Below are positions 17,582 through 26,805 of a DNA stretch of 64,000 bases, piece after piece. Made by a program: the position numbers and the translations under genes. Position 1 is the first letter of the stretch. Every line of letters begins with the position of its first letter. Source of the DNA: CAWDDG01 sp963801065 (lineage in GTDB: Bacteria; Actinomycetota; Actinomycetes; Jiangellales; Jiangellaceae); assembly GCA_963801065.1 (NCBI GenBank), contig CAWDDG010000003.1:1-64000 (forward strand), read 5' to 3'. The notes beneath the pieces are model-generated. The model was not told the DNA's origin, did not search any database, and saw nothing but the letters and a program-made list of their open reading frames with translations.

Positions 17582-17815
17582 CTATACCGGTGGACTCCAG
17601 GTCCGGGTCCCCGAGAGGCCCTGGTCCTGCGCGACGGACGGCGTCATGGCGGCATTGACGGCTGCCTGCGAACGCACTTCACCCGTCGACGGGACCGAAT
17701 CGGGTGCAATGAAGCGCTCCTTGACGCGCTCGACGCCGAGCGGGCGGTTGCCGGAGGACACCGGCGTGACGAACCCGCTGCCGTCATGCGGCCCGTAGAA
17801 ATCGGTCATCTTCAC
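17582..17815 (-). CDS. whiB7 leader open reading frame (candidate regulatory uORF)
   Basis: A 77-codon frame starting GTG 17815 (or ATG 17809) with a strong AGGAGG 5-6 bases upstream of the GTG. It runs across the whiB7 leader and stops 23 bases before the terminator hairpin. It is not like any family I know. In mycobacteria and streptomycetes, stalling during leader translation lets RNA polymerase pass the terminator and whiB7 is expressed (recalled knowledge). This leader frame is longer than the short uORFs usually described, so the stall site may be anywhere along it. Confidence 0.65.
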   Translation of the reverse strand: MKMTDFYGPHDGSGFVTPVSSGNRPLGVERVKERFIAPDSVPSTGEVRSQAAVNAAMTPSVAQDQGLSGTRTWSPPV

Positions 17816-17878
17816 AGGTGCCTCCTCTCGTCGTCTCGATGGCGTGCGACCCCATGGCGCGGCACGGGCGTCAGGAAA

Positions 17879-17920
17879 ACAGTAGACCTCGTTCTGGTAA
17901 GGAGCAATACATTTATTGAC
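17879..17920 (-). promoter_or_regulatory. whiB7 promoter with an AT-rich WhiB7-binding element
   Basis: On the minus strand: -35 TTGCTC (17907-17902), exactly 17 bases, -10 TACTGT (17884-17879). Just upstream of the -35 is an A/T-rich block (17907-17920, with AATAAATGTA), very unusual in this GC-rich DNA and in the place where WhiB7's AT-hook binds in known WhiB7-dependent promoters. The element overlaps the 3' end of uvrD2. Transcription would start near 17872, giving a leader of about 390 bases. Confidence 0.85.
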
Positions 17921-20054
17921 TCAGATTCCGGCAGAGCTCCAGCACGTCGGAACCATATCGGTCGAGCTTGGTCCGACCGACGCCCGGTACGGCCGCCAGC
18001 GCCTGCTGGTCGACCGGTCTCGTCTCGGCGATCGCGGTGAGCGTCGCGTCGGTGAAGACGACGTACGCCGGGACCCTCTGCTCCTGGGCGCGCTCGAGCC
18101 GCCAGGCACGCAGCCGCTCGAACAGCGCCTCGTCGACCGAGGACGGACAGTCGGCACAGCGACCGATCTTGCGGTCCGCTGCCGCAGACAGCGGCGCACC
18201 GCAGACCCGGCACCGCTGGAGGGTCCGGGATCGGCCTCGGCGCGCACCGTTCGGAGGAGCAGGAGGAGCATCCGACCACGCGATGCCGACCGGCAGGACG
18301 CCGTCGAGGAACCGGCTCGGCCGCCGCGAGCCGCGGGCACCAGGCGTGCGGGCCAGCGACCACGAGATGCGAAGCCACCGCCGCGCCCGCGTGATGCCGA
18401 CGTAGAGCAGCCGGCGCTCCTCGGCGAGTTGGGTGGACGTTTCCGCGTAGGCGAGTGGCAGCGTGCCCTCGTGGCAGCCGACCACGAACACGGCGTCCCA
18501 CTCGAGGCCCTTGGCTGCGTGCAGTGACGCGAGCGTGACCCCGTCGGCGACAGGCGCGTGCTGGGCGGCCGCCCTGGACTCCAACTCGGCGAGGACCTCG
18601 CGCAGGCCGGCCGCCGGGTCCGCGGCGACGACCTCCTCGGCCAGCGCGACCACAGCGGCGAGCGACTCCCACCGCTCTCGCAATGCGCCCGCTGTGTTCG
18701 GCGCCTGCACGGACCAGCCTGCCGAACTCAGCACGGCTGCCGTCGCGGCCGCGGCGTCGGGCGCGGCCAGGGTGTCGTTCGACGGAGCCGGAGACGTCGC
18801 GTCCGTCCCGCCATCGCCCGAGCGGACGGCGGCGCGCAGCAGCATCGTCGCCTGCCGGACCTCGGGGCGCTGGAAGAATCGCTCGGCCCCGCGCACGACG
18901 TACGGGACGCCGGCCTCGGCGAGCGCCTGCTCGTAGGCCTCGGACTGCGCGTTGACCCGGAACAGGACCGCGATCTCACGCGGCGTCGTGCCGTCGGCGC
19001 TGAGCTTCGCGATCTCAGCGGCCGCCCAGGCGGCCTCGGCCACCTCGTCGGCGTGCTCGGTGAAATCGGCGCGCGGACCGTCAGGCTGCTGGGCCTCGAG
19101 CCGGACACCGGCTCGGGACGCATCATCGGTGCCACGTAAGAGAACGGCATTGGCCACGGCGACGACCTGAGGCGTGGACCGGTAGTCGCGGACCAGGCGG
19201 ACGACGCGAGCCTGCGGATAGCGCCGCGGGAAACGCACCAGGTAGTCGGGGCGAGCGCCCGCGAAGGTGTAGATCGTCTGTGCGGGGTCGCCGACGACGC
19301 AGACGTCGTCGCGCTCCCCCAGCCAGAGGTCGAGGAGCTTCTGCTGCACGGGTGAGACGTCCTGGTACTCGTCGACGACCAGGTGGTGGTACTGGGCCCG
19401 GACGGCTTCGGCGACGCCCGGCTTGCTCGCGAGCAGCCCCACCGCGGCCAGCAGGATGTCCTCGAGGTCGAGGAGGCCGCGGTCGGTCTTGACGTCGTCG
19501 TATGCGGCGTAGACCCGGGCGACGGTGTCGGCATCGACGCCTGCGACCTCGCGGTGGGTCGCAGTCGCCGCCCCTACATAAGCCGCGGGCAGCACGTTGC
19601 TGACCTTCGCCCACTCGATCTCCGAGGCCAGGTCGCGCAGCACGGCCCGGTCGGTAGCGACGCGGCACCTGCTCGCCGCGGCTCCCACCAGCGGCAGCTT
19701 GGTAGACGTGATCTCGGGCAGCTCGCCGCCGGTGACCTGCGGCCAGAAGTACCGGGCCTGGCGCAGCGCGGCCGAGTGGAAGGTGCGCGCCTGCACCCCG
19801 TCGACACCGAGCGTGCGCAGCCGTCCGCGCATCTCTCCGGCCGCCCGCGTGGTGAACGTGACGGCGAGCACCCGGCGGGGGTCGTATGCCCCCGAGATGA
19901 CGCCGTGCGCGATCCGGTGAGTGATCGCCCGCGTCTTGCCCGTGCCCGCGCCTGCGATGACGCACACCGGGCCGGTCAGCGCCGTCGCGACCTCCCGCTG
20001 CTCGGGATCGAGCGCGGCGAGGACGGCCTCGGCAGAGCTGGACACGGCGCCCAT
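17913..20054 (-). CDS. uvrD2: ATP-dependent DNA helicase UvrD2
   Basis: A 713-residue superfamily-1A helicase. Walker A AGAGTGKT is near residue 33, followed by TFTTRAAGEM, the DEYQD motif II, VGDPAQTIY, and the C-terminal motifs NAQSEAYEQAL and LASLHAAKGLEWD. Two features mark UvrD2: a four-cysteine zinc motif (CRVC...CADC near 613-635) and a C-terminal HRDC domain (about 640-713). It unwinds 3'-tailed DNA and is essential in mycobacteria. The start is ATG 20054; the frame is open upstream but that part is antisense to the mycoredoxin gene. Confidence 0.94.
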   Translation of the reverse strand: MGAVSSSAEAVLAALDPEQREVATALTGPVCVIAGAGTGKTRAITHRIAHGVISGAYDPRRVLAVTFTTRAAGEMRGRLRTLGVDGVQARTFHSAALRQARYFWPQVTGGELPEITSTKLPLVGAAASRCRVATDRAVLRDLASEIEWAKVSNVLPAAYVGAATATHREVAGVDADTVARVYAAYDDVKTDRGLLDLEDILLAAVGLLASKPGVAEAVRAQYHHLVVDEYQDVSPVQQKLLDLWLGERDDVCVVGDPAQTIYTFAGARPDYLVRFPRRYPQARVVRLVRDYRSTPQVVAVANAVLLRGTDDASRAGVRLEAQQPDGPRADFTEHADEVAEAAWAAAEIAKLSADGTTPREIAVLFRVNAQSEAYEQALAEAGVPYVVRGAERFFQRPEVRQATMLLRAAVRSGDGGTDATSPAPSNDTLAAPDAAAATAAVLSSAGWSVQAPNTAGALRERWESLAAVVALAEEVVAADPAAGLREVLAELESRAAAQHAPVADGVTLASLHAAKGLEWDAVFVVGCHEGTLPLAYAETSTQLAEERRLLYVGITRARRWLRISWSLARTPGARGSRRPSRFLDGVLPVGIAWSDAPPAPPNGARRGRSRTLQRCRVCGAPLSAAADRKIGRCADCPSSVDEALFERLRAWRLERAQEQRVPAYVVFTDATLTAIAETRPVDQQALAAVPGVGRTKLDRYGSDVLELCRNLSQ

Positions 20055-20180
20055 CCTGACAGGCCATTCCGACGGCGTGGGAACCAGCGATACGGGCGTC
20101 CGTGAACGGGACGGAGGAACACCGGCCGGCGCGGGGCGCGTTGTCCCGTTCGTCCGCGTAAGAGCCGGTCTGGAGCGTTG

Positions 20181-20426
20181 ATGTCCTTCACCATGTACAG
20201 CACGGCCTGGTGCGGTTACTGCCACCGCCTCAAGCGTGTGCTCGAACGTGACGGCGTCGAGTTCGTCGAGGTCGACATCGACGCCGACCCGGCCGCGGCG
20301 GCGCTCGTGCGCTCGGTCAACGACGGCAACGCGACGGTGCCGACGCTCGTCTTCTCCGACGGCTCCGCGCTGACCAACCCAAGCGCCGACGAGGTCCGGG
20401 CCAAGCTCGCCGCGACCGCGTATTGA
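20181..20426 (+). CDS. mrx1: Mycoredoxin (glutaredoxin-like)
   Basis: An 81-residue thioredoxin-fold protein with active site WCGYC near residue 9-13, the cis-proline segment TVPTLVFSDGSALTNPSADEV and a short C-terminal helix. This is the mycoredoxin-1 pattern: the enzyme reduces mixed disulfides between proteins and mycothiol. The ATG 20181 has GGAG 6 bases upstream. It is divergent from uvrD2 and convergent with nudC. Confidence 0.94.
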   Translation: MSFTMYSTAWCGYCHRLKRVLERDGVEFVEVDIDADPAAAALVRSVNDGNATVPTLVFSDGSALTNPSADEVRAKLAATAY

Positions 20427-20433
20427 CCTTGGC

Positions 20434-21330
20434 TCACGGCTGGAGCGCGGCGCCGTACCAGCCCTCGATGAGGCGACGCGAGATCGCTGCGGACGGAGAC
20501 AGCACGATCTCACCCGAGCCCAACGCGGCGAGGAGCTCGGCGCGGGAGTACCAGTTGGCCTCGACGACCTCGTCGCCGTCCGGGCGGGGTTCGTCGCTCT
20601 TGCCCCGTGCGTAGAAGCCGATCATCAGGTTGGACGGGAACGGCCACGGCTGGCTGCCCGCGTACGCACAGGACGTGACGACGATCCCCGTCTCCTCGGC
20701 AACCTCACGGACAACGGCCTGCTCGGGCGACTCGCCCGGCTCGACGAAGCCGGCGACGGTGGAGAACCGGCCGGGTGGACTGCGGACGTTCCTCGCCAAC
20801 AGACAACGGTCGTTCTCGTCCACGACCAGCACGATCACCGCAGGGTCGGTCCGCGGATAGTGCTCCGAGCCGTCATCGGGGCACCTGCGGACGTGTCCCG
20901 CGTACGTCACGTCGGTCACGGCCCCGCAGCGCGAGCAGTGTCGGTGGTTTCGGTGCCAGTTCGCGAGCGCCACGGCGTGGACCATGAGCCCACCGTCCCG
21001 GGCGTCGAGCGTCGTCGCCGCCTCGCGCAATGTCACCGCGCGTGGGTCGGGGTGCTCGGCGTCGACGTGGACGGCGAAGTAGGCGGCGCCCGCCTCGTCC
21101 ACCCCGAGGAAGAATCGCTCGCCCGGCGGTGCGTCGCGAGTGGACCCGAGCTCGAGGCGGCCGTCGTGCACGGGCGCCTTGCCCCGCGCGACCACGAACA
21201 TGCCCGTCCGAGGGTCGCTCCATGCCGCCGCGAGCCACGCGTCGTCGGTGCGTCGGTGTGCGGCGCGATCCACCACGGACTGCGAGAGCGCCAGGGGGGC
21301 CAGGAGGGAATGCGTCGGCGCGGCGTCCAC
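20434..21330 (-). CDS. nudC: NAD+ diphosphatase NudC
   Basis: A 298-residue NudC, which cleaves NAD(H) to AMP/NMN(H) and can remove NAD caps from RNA. Zinc cysteines are in HCSRCGA and HVRRCPDDG. The Nudix box is GFVEPGESPEQAVVREVAEETG, cited by its core GESPEQ...REVAEETG, and the substrate signature SQPWPFPSNLM follows. I take GTG 21330 as the start; the frame is open further up, into the region of the divergent phosphorylase gene. Confidence 0.93.
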   Translation of the reverse strand: MDAAPTHSLLAPLALSQSVVDRAAHRRTDDAWLAAAWSDPRTGMFVVARGKAPVHDGRLELGSTRDAPPGERFFLGVDEAGAAYFAVHVDAEHPDPRAVTLREAATTLDARDGGLMVHAVALANWHRNHRHCSRCGAVTDVTYAGHVRRCPDDGSEHYPRTDPAVIVLVVDENDRCLLARNVRSPPGRFSTVAGFVEPGESPEQAVVREVAEETGIVVTSCAYAGSQPWPFPSNLMIGFYARGKSDEPRPDGDEVVEANWYSRAELLAALGSGEIVLSPSAAISRRLIEGWYGAALQP

Positions 21331-21410
21331 GGCTGTCGACCCTACGGGTAGCCGGCCGGAGAACGGCCGCCAGGCACATCGTCCGGCGGCGCCCGATACG
21401 GTCGTCGCTC

Positions 21411-22115
21411 GTGAGCACACACATCGCCGCACGTCCCGGTGAGATCGCCGATACCGTCCTGCTCCCCGGCGATCCGCTCCGTGCGGAGTGGATCGCACAG
21501 ACGTACCTCGACGACGCCGCCTGCTACTCGCGCACCCGGAACATGCTCGGCTTCACCGGCAGCTTCCGCGGCCGCAGGGTTTCCGTACAGGGCACCGGCA
21601 TGGGCCAGCCCTCGCTCGCGATCTACGTCCACGAGCTGCTCACGGAATACGGCGCCCGCACCCTCGTTCGCGTGGGTTCCTGTGGAGCCCTGGTGGCAAA
21701 GGTCGCGCTACGCGACCTGGTCGTCGCCATGAGCGCCTGCACCGACTCGTCGATGAACCGGCTGCGGTTCGAGGGGGTCGACTACGCACCGACGGCCGAC
21801 TACGGGCTGCTCCGCACCTGCGTCGACGAAGCCGAGCGTGCCGGGGTGCCGGTGCAGGTCGGCCCGATCGCCTCGTGGGACTCGTTCTACTCCGACCGGC
21901 CCGAGCTGCGGAAGCGGCTGGGTGAGTACGGCGTCCTTGCGGTCGAGATGGAGACCGCGGCTCTCTACACACTCGCGGCCAAGCACGGCGCCCGAGCGCT
22001 CACCGTCTGCACCGTGAGCGACAGCCTGATCACCGGCGAGCACACGACGGCGGAGGAGCGAGAGCGCACCTTCTCGGCCATGGCCGAGATCGCCCTGGCG
22101 ACCGTGACCGCATAG
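21411..22115 (+). CDS. deoD: Purine-nucleoside phosphorylase, DeoD type
   Basis: A 234-residue trimeric/hexameric-type phosphorylase (DeoD) converting purine nucleosides and phosphate to base and ribose-1-phosphate. Motifs: LLPGDPLRA, GFTGSFRGRRVSVQGTGMG, VRVGSCGAL, AVEMETAALYTLA and the catalytic Asp region TVSDSLITGEHTT. The start GTG 21411 leaves the normal N-terminus (MSTHIAARPGEIADTVL). The frame reads through from upstream, but that is antisense to nudC. Confidence 0.95.
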   Translation: MSTHIAARPGEIADTVLLPGDPLRAEWIAQTYLDDAACYSRTRNMLGFTGSFRGRRVSVQGTGMGQPSLAIYVHELLTEYGARTLVRVGSCGALVAKVALRDLVVAMSACTDSSMNRLRFEGVDYAPTADYGLLRTCVDEAERAGVPVQVGPIASWDSFYSDRPELRKRLGEYGVLAVEMETAALYTLAAKHGARALTVCTVSDSLITGEHTTAEERERTFSAMAEIALATVTA

Positions 22116-22188
22116 CCGCCCGGCACCGGTTCGTGGCGTAAGGGCGCGGGCTGCCCGCATGTCCGGCTCGGTGTGACCTCGTAGCCTC

Positions 22189-22971
22189 GTGGGCGTGGCG
22201 ACTCTGCGATTGGCGACGTTCAACCTCCTGCACGGCTCGGGTGTCGCGTCCGGGGCCGTGCGCGAGGCCGACCTGCGGGATGCCGCAGCAACGCTCGACG
22301 CAGACGTGCTCGGCCTCCAGGAGGTGGACCGCGGCCAGCCCCGCAGCGGCAAGACCGACCAGGCTGCCGTCGTCGCCGAGGTCCTCGACGCGCCCTGGTG
22401 GCGGTTCGCTCCAGCGCTGACCGGGACACCCGGGCAGCGCTGGGCTCCGGCCGATCCGCTCTCGGATCCGGTTGGTCCGGCCTACGGCATCGCGCTCGTC
22501 TCACGGCTGCGGATCCTGCGTTGGCAGGCTCGCAGCTTCCCGGCCGCCCCGGTAAGGCTTCCGCTGAACGTCCCCGGCCGGCGAGGGCTCACGCCGGTGG
22601 CGGACGAACCTCGGGTCGCCCTCGCCGCGGTCGTCGTCGGGCCGGACGGCGCCTTCACCGTCGCGACCGCACACCTGTCGTTCGTCCCGGGTTGGAACGT
22701 CCGGCAGCTGCGGGCGATCGTCCGCTGGCTGGCTCCGCTGCCCGGGCCTCAGGTGCTGCTCGGAGACCTCAACCTGCCCGGGGGGCTGCCGGGCACGCTG
22801 ACCCGCTGGGCCGAGTTGGCGCGCTCACCGACCTACCCGTCATGGCGGCCGCGCGTGCAGTGGGACCACGCGCTGGGCCATGGCATCGGCCTCGGTGCCG
22901 TCCAGGCTGTGACCGCTCGGCGGCTTGCCGTTTCCGACCACTGCGCGCTCGTCGTCGACGTCGACATCTGA
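22189..22971 (+). CDS. Endonuclease/exonuclease/phosphatase-fold protein
   Basis: A 260-residue EEP-superfamily protein. Catalytic signatures: TFNLLHG, LQEVDRG (metal Glu), TAHLSF, LLGDLNLPGG (Asp-x-Asn) and the final SDHCALVVDVD. No signal peptide is evident. The family includes AP endonucleases, sphingomyelinases and inositol phosphatases; the substrate cannot be predicted. GTG 22189 and GTG 22195 are both possible starts. Confidence 0.88.
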   Translation: MGVATLRLATFNLLHGSGVASGAVREADLRDAAATLDADVLGLQEVDRGQPRSGKTDQAAVVAEVLDAPWWRFAPALTGTPGQRWAPADPLSDPVGPAYGIALVSRLRILRWQARSFPAAPVRLPLNVPGRRGLTPVADEPRVALAAVVVGPDGAFTVATAHLSFVPGWNVRQLRAIVRWLAPLPGPQVLLGDLNLPGGLPGTLTRWAELARSPTYPSWRPRVQWDHALGHGIGLGAVQAVTARRLAVSDHCALVVDVDI

Positions 22972-23010
22972 CGCCCTCCGCCTGTCGGTGCTCCGACCTA
23001 CGCTGCGGAC

Positions 23011-23514
23011 ATGACCGAGACGCAGACCGATCTCACCGGCATCGGCGACCTCCGCGGTGACTATCAGCACCACCCCAAGCTGATCACTCCGGGCGACGAC
23101 ATCGCCCTCACCGGCAGCCACCTCAAGTGGTACGACGTCCGCCGGTCCGAGGCCGTGATCTCCGACGAGGTGGGTCGCGAGGCGCGCGACCTCCTGCGCT
23201 CGGAGACCGAGGCGGGCCGCCTCGAGCTCGCCGGCGAGCTCGGCTTCGCCGTTCTCCACCTGTGCGGCGACTCGTTCTTCTTCCTCATCGTGTGCACGTG
23301 GCGCAACGAGAACGAGCTGTGGGAAACCGCCTACACGAAGGACGGCGGCCCGTTCCAGCGGGTCACGCAGGATGGTCACAGGGCGACCTTCTGCGTGTGG
23401 GAGCTCGGCGCTGTTCTGCACGAGCAGCAAGCCTGGACGCACTACCTCTACTCCGCCCGCGACGAGCCCGCGAAACGGGCGTACCTGGCGGACCGCTTCA
23501 CCGGCACCGTCTGA
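23011..23514 (+). CDS. Conserved hypothetical protein
   Basis: A soluble 167-residue protein that I do not recognise. It starts MTETQTDLTGIGDLRGDYQ and ends in LADRFTGTV. It is rich in aromatic and acidic residues, with one strongly hydrophobic strand (DSFFFLIVCTW near residues 88-98) and a WETAYTKDGGPF turn. There is no signal peptide. It lies between the EEP-fold gene and the convergent adnB. Coding looks real by length and codon use. Confidence 0.75.
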   Translation: MTETQTDLTGIGDLRGDYQHHPKLITPGDDIALTGSHLKWYDVRRSEAVISDEVGREARDLLRSETEAGRLELAGELGFAVLHLCGDSFFFLIVCTWRNENELWETAYTKDGGPFQRVTQDGHRATFCVWELGAVLHEQQAWTHYLYSARDEPAKRAYLADRFTGTV

Positions 23515-23538
23515 CCCGCGTCCTGCGGCAGGCCGTGG

Positions 23539-26500
23539 TCAGGCACGGCGAGCATCGGGTCCATCGCCGAGACCCTGGGTCGCTTCCGGGACGGCGCGAA
23601 TGAGCTGTTCGAGCGCACCTTCGTCGAGCAGGTCGACCGGTCGCAGCGTGACGTTCTCGCGGACGTGGTGGAACGCGGCGCCGACCTGCTCGAGTGGCAG
23701 GCCGCGCAGGCGGGCGAAGGCCAGCCGGTAGGCCGCCAGTTGTATGGCGCGTACCGACTCGTCGGCGCGGCTGCGAGGGGGCTTGCCCGTCTTCCAGTCG
23801 ACGACCTCGATTCCGCCGCCACCGGTCGGGAACACCGCGTCGACCCTGCCGCGCAGCAGTACGCCGGCGACAAGCAGCTCGAACGGCGCCTCGACCTCGA
23901 GCGGCGTCCGCGCAGCCCAGTCGGAGGCGAGGAACGCTGTCTGCAGCGCAGCGAGCTCGCGGTCGTGCGCAGCACCGTCGTCGGCGGAACCGGGCAACTC
24001 GTCGACGTCGAGCAGACGCGGTGAGCCCCAGCGCGACTCCAGCCAGGCGTGGAACAGCGTGCCGCGCCGCGCCAACGGGGCGGGCGCCAGTGGAACCGGT
24101 CGGCGGATCGCACGAGCGAGCGAGTCAGGATCGTCGCGGAGCAGCACGAGCCGGGACACGGAGAGGTGGTCGGGAAGCGACACCTCGACCGGGTGGTCGA
24201 CGCTTGACCGCTGACGCTCGGCGATCAGGCGCTCGACCTCGAGGTCCCACTCCGCGGCGGCCGCACCGACCTCCGCCTCCTCGAGCAGATCGGCGACATC
24301 GTCACCGGCCCCGGCAGCCCGCACCATGGCCGCACCCTCCTCGACCACGGCCCGTCGCGCGCCCAACGGGTCGTACGGCCAGTGGAACTCCTCGACGACG
24401 TCGTCGAGTGGGTTGGCCGCATCGGGCTGGGGCTCGTCCGCCCACACTCCGACCTCGCCCGCACCGTCGTCGCACGCGTCGCGGATCTCGGTGAGGAACG
24501 CCGACGGCCGGCGCGGGCGTTTGCCGTCGGCCCACCGGTAGCCCGTGCACACAAGGAGCCGGCGGGCCCGAGTCGCCGCCACGTAGGCGAGCCGCCGCTC
24601 CTCGAGTCGCCCGGCCCGCCCGCAGTCCTCCGCAAAGCGCTGGACCGCGTCGCGCGCGTCTTGCTGGTCACGGGCCTGCTCGAGGTCGAGCCGCGGCAGG
24701 GCGGCTGCGTCTCCACGCAGCGGGTACGGCAGCTCGCCGGGCTTGCCGAGCCAGGCCCGGTCGTTCGCATGACCGGCCGGGAACACGCCGTCGACCAGCC
24801 CGGCGACGAAGACGGCATCCCATTCCAGCCCCTTGGCGCCGTGGACGGTGAGGACCTGGACGTGGTCCCCGACGACCTCGACCTCCCCGGGCCGAAGCCC
24901 CCGCTCGGCCGTCTCGGCGGCGTCGAGATAGGCCAGGAAGGCGGTGAGCGTCGGACCCTCGCCGCCCGCGGCGAACTCGGTGACGACGTCGAGGAAGCGG
25001 TCGAGATTGGCGCGTCCATTCGGCCCACTGCGGGCGGCGACCTCGAAATCGAGGCCCAGAGTGCGCTCGACATCGTGCACGAGCTCGGGCAGCGGCTGCC
25101 CGGCCCGCCGGCGCAAGGCGCGCAGCTCGGCGGAGAGCGCCGCGAAACGACGGCCGCCTTCGGCCGAGAACCAGCCCGTCCCAGGCAGCGAGTCAAGGGC
25201 GTCGACGATGCTGTGCTCGTCGACGTCATCGGGGTCGGCGTCCTCGGCTGCGGCCCCGTGGACCAGTCGGCGGGCCCACCGGGCGAGCGCGTCGACGTCA
25301 CGCGGGCCGATCCGCCAGCGGGCGCCCGTCAGCAGCCGCATCAGCGCATCGCCACGGCCCGGGTGGAGCAGCACCCGCAGTGTGGCGACGACGTCGCCGA
25401 CTTCGGGTGTGCTCAGCAGGCCGCCGACTCCCACGACCTGCACCGGCAGATCGGCGGCGCGCAGCGCGGCGTCTATCCGGAGGATCTGGCTTCTGTTTCG
25501 GACCAGGACCGCCACCGAACGGCCCTCGACCGAGGAGTCCCAGAAGGCTCGCGCACGTCGGGCGATGTCGGTGGCCTCGTCGTCGGCCGTGAGATGCAAG
25601 GACGCGACGACCTGGCTGTCTGGCTGACCCGGGAACGAGGACAACACCGGCACCTCGAGGCCCTCGGCGCGTAAGGGCAGGGCCAGCCGGTTCGCGGCGG
25701 CGAGGATGTTCGCACCGTTGCGGAAACTCGTCGTCAAAGAGCCCTGGCCCGCGTCGTCGCCGGAGGCGGTGCGGAACTCACGGCGGAACGCGGTCAGGGT
25801 GCCGGCGCTGGCGCCGCGCCAGCCGTAGATGGACTGGCACGGGTCGCCCACAGCGGTGACCGGATGACCCGCGCCGAACAGCGCGCGGAGCAGGACCAGC
25901 TGCGCGTGACTGGTGTCCTGGTACTCGTCGAGCAGGACGACCGCATAGCGCTCGCGTTCTGCCTCGCCGACTTCGGGGAACCCTGCCGCCAGACGCGCGG
26001 CCAACTCGGCCTGGTCACCGAAGTCGACCGTCTCGTTCTGGCGCTTGAGGGCACGGAAGGCCTCGACCAGCGGCACCAGCTGGGCCCTGGCGTCCTGGAC
26101 CTTCAGCGCCTTCACGACGTCGGCGTAGTAGCTGCCCTTCATCCGCGGTACGGGCGGCAGTGAGTCGACCTCGGCACGGAACCGCCGGGCGAACGAGCCG
26201 AGCTCGGCGGGATCGACCAGGTGGCCGGCCAGGTCACCGTGCAGCGAGAGCACCTGGTCGACGACGGTGGACGGCGCATGGGTCACGTCGCTCATCTCGC
26301 CGGCGTACGCCTCCACCACCCTGGTGGCGTACTGCCAGGTGCCGGCCTCGGTCAACAGCCGCGCGGCCGGTTCCCGGCCGAGCCGGAGCGCCTGCTCGCC
26401 CACGATGCGACCAGCGAGCGAGTCGTAGGTCACCACGGTCGGCTCGCCGTCGAGCAGGCTCGGGTCTGCCTCGAGCGCTGCCTCCAGTACGCCGCGGGCA

Positions 26501-26805
26501 GCCAGCTGGCTGAGCCGGCGACGGATCCGGGCACCGAGCTCACGAGCCGCCTTGCGGGTGAACGTGAGGCCGAGCACCTGCTCTGGGCGGACCAGCCCAT
26601 TGGCGACCAGCCACACGACGCGCGCGGCCATCGTCTCGGTCTTTCCCGAGCCGGCGCCGGCGACGATCACCCCAGGCCCGAGCGGAGCCGCGATCGCCGC
26701 CGCCTGCTCCGGAGTCGGCGGCTTCTGCCTCAGTCGCTCGGCGAGCTCCTCGGGTGTCAGCAGCACCCGTGCATGCGAGGTCGGGAGAACCTCCCGGGTG
26801 ATCAC
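23539..26805 (-). CDS. adnB: AdnB-type ATP-dependent helicase-nuclease subunit
   Basis: A 1088-residue superfamily-1 helicase fused to a C-terminal PD-(D/E)XK nuclease. Walker A AGAGSGKT is near residue 44, then FTRKAARELG, DEYQDTSHAQL, VGDPCQSIYGWRGA, VLTVHGAKGLEWD, and the nuclease core GGGIEVVDWKTGKPP with the downstream QLAAYRLAFARL helix. This is the domain order of AdnB, the main motor of the actinobacterial AdnAB double-strand-break resection complex. The GTG start overlaps the stop of adnA, so the subunits are translationally coupled. It corresponds to Rv3201c by recalled synteny. Confidence 0.93.
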   Translation of the reverse strand: MITREVLPTSHARVLLTPEELAERLRQKPPTPEQAAAIAAPLGPGVIVAGAGSGKTETMAARVVWLVANGLVRPEQVLGLTFTRKAARELGARIRRRLSQLAARGVLEAALEADPSLLDGEPTVVTYDSLAGRIVGEQALRLGREPAARLLTEAGTWQYATRVVEAYAGEMSDVTHAPSTVVDQVLSLHGDLAGHLVDPAELGSFARRFRAEVDSLPPVPRMKGSYYADVVKALKVQDARAQLVPLVEAFRALKRQNETVDFGDQAELAARLAAGFPEVGEAERERYAVVLLDEYQDTSHAQLVLLRALFGAGHPVTAVGDPCQSIYGWRGASAGTLTAFRREFRTASGDDAGQGSLTTSFRNGANILAAANRLALPLRAEGLEVPVLSSFPGQPDSQVVASLHLTADDEATDIARRARAFWDSSVEGRSVAVLVRNRSQILRIDAALRAADLPVQVVGVGGLLSTPEVGDVVATLRVLLHPGRGDALMRLLTGARWRIGPRDVDALARWARRLVHGAAAEDADPDDVDEHSIVDALDSLPGTGWFSAEGGRRFAALSAELRALRRRAGQPLPELVHDVERTLGLDFEVAARSGPNGRANLDRFLDVVTEFAAGGEGPTLTAFLAYLDAAETAERGLRPGEVEVVGDHVQVLTVHGAKGLEWDAVFVAGLVDGVFPAGHANDRAWLGKPGELPYPLRGDAAALPRLDLEQARDQQDARDAVQRFAEDCGRAGRLEERRLAYVAATRARRLLVCTGYRWADGKRPRRPSAFLTEIRDACDDGAGEVGVWADEPQPDAANPLDDVVEEFHWPYDPLGARRAVVEEGAAMVRAAGAGDDVADLLEEAEVGAAAAEWDLEVERLIAERQRSSVDHPVEVSLPDHLSVSRLVLLRDDPDSLARAIRRPVPLAPAPLARRGTLFHAWLESRWGSPRLLDVDELPGSADDGAAHDRELAALQTAFLASDWAARTPLEVEAPFELLVAGVLLRGRVDAVFPTGGGGIEVVDWKTGKPPRSRADESVRAIQLAAYRLAFARLRGLPLEQVGAAFHHVRENVTLRPVDLLDEGALEQLIRAVPEATQGLGDGPDARRA

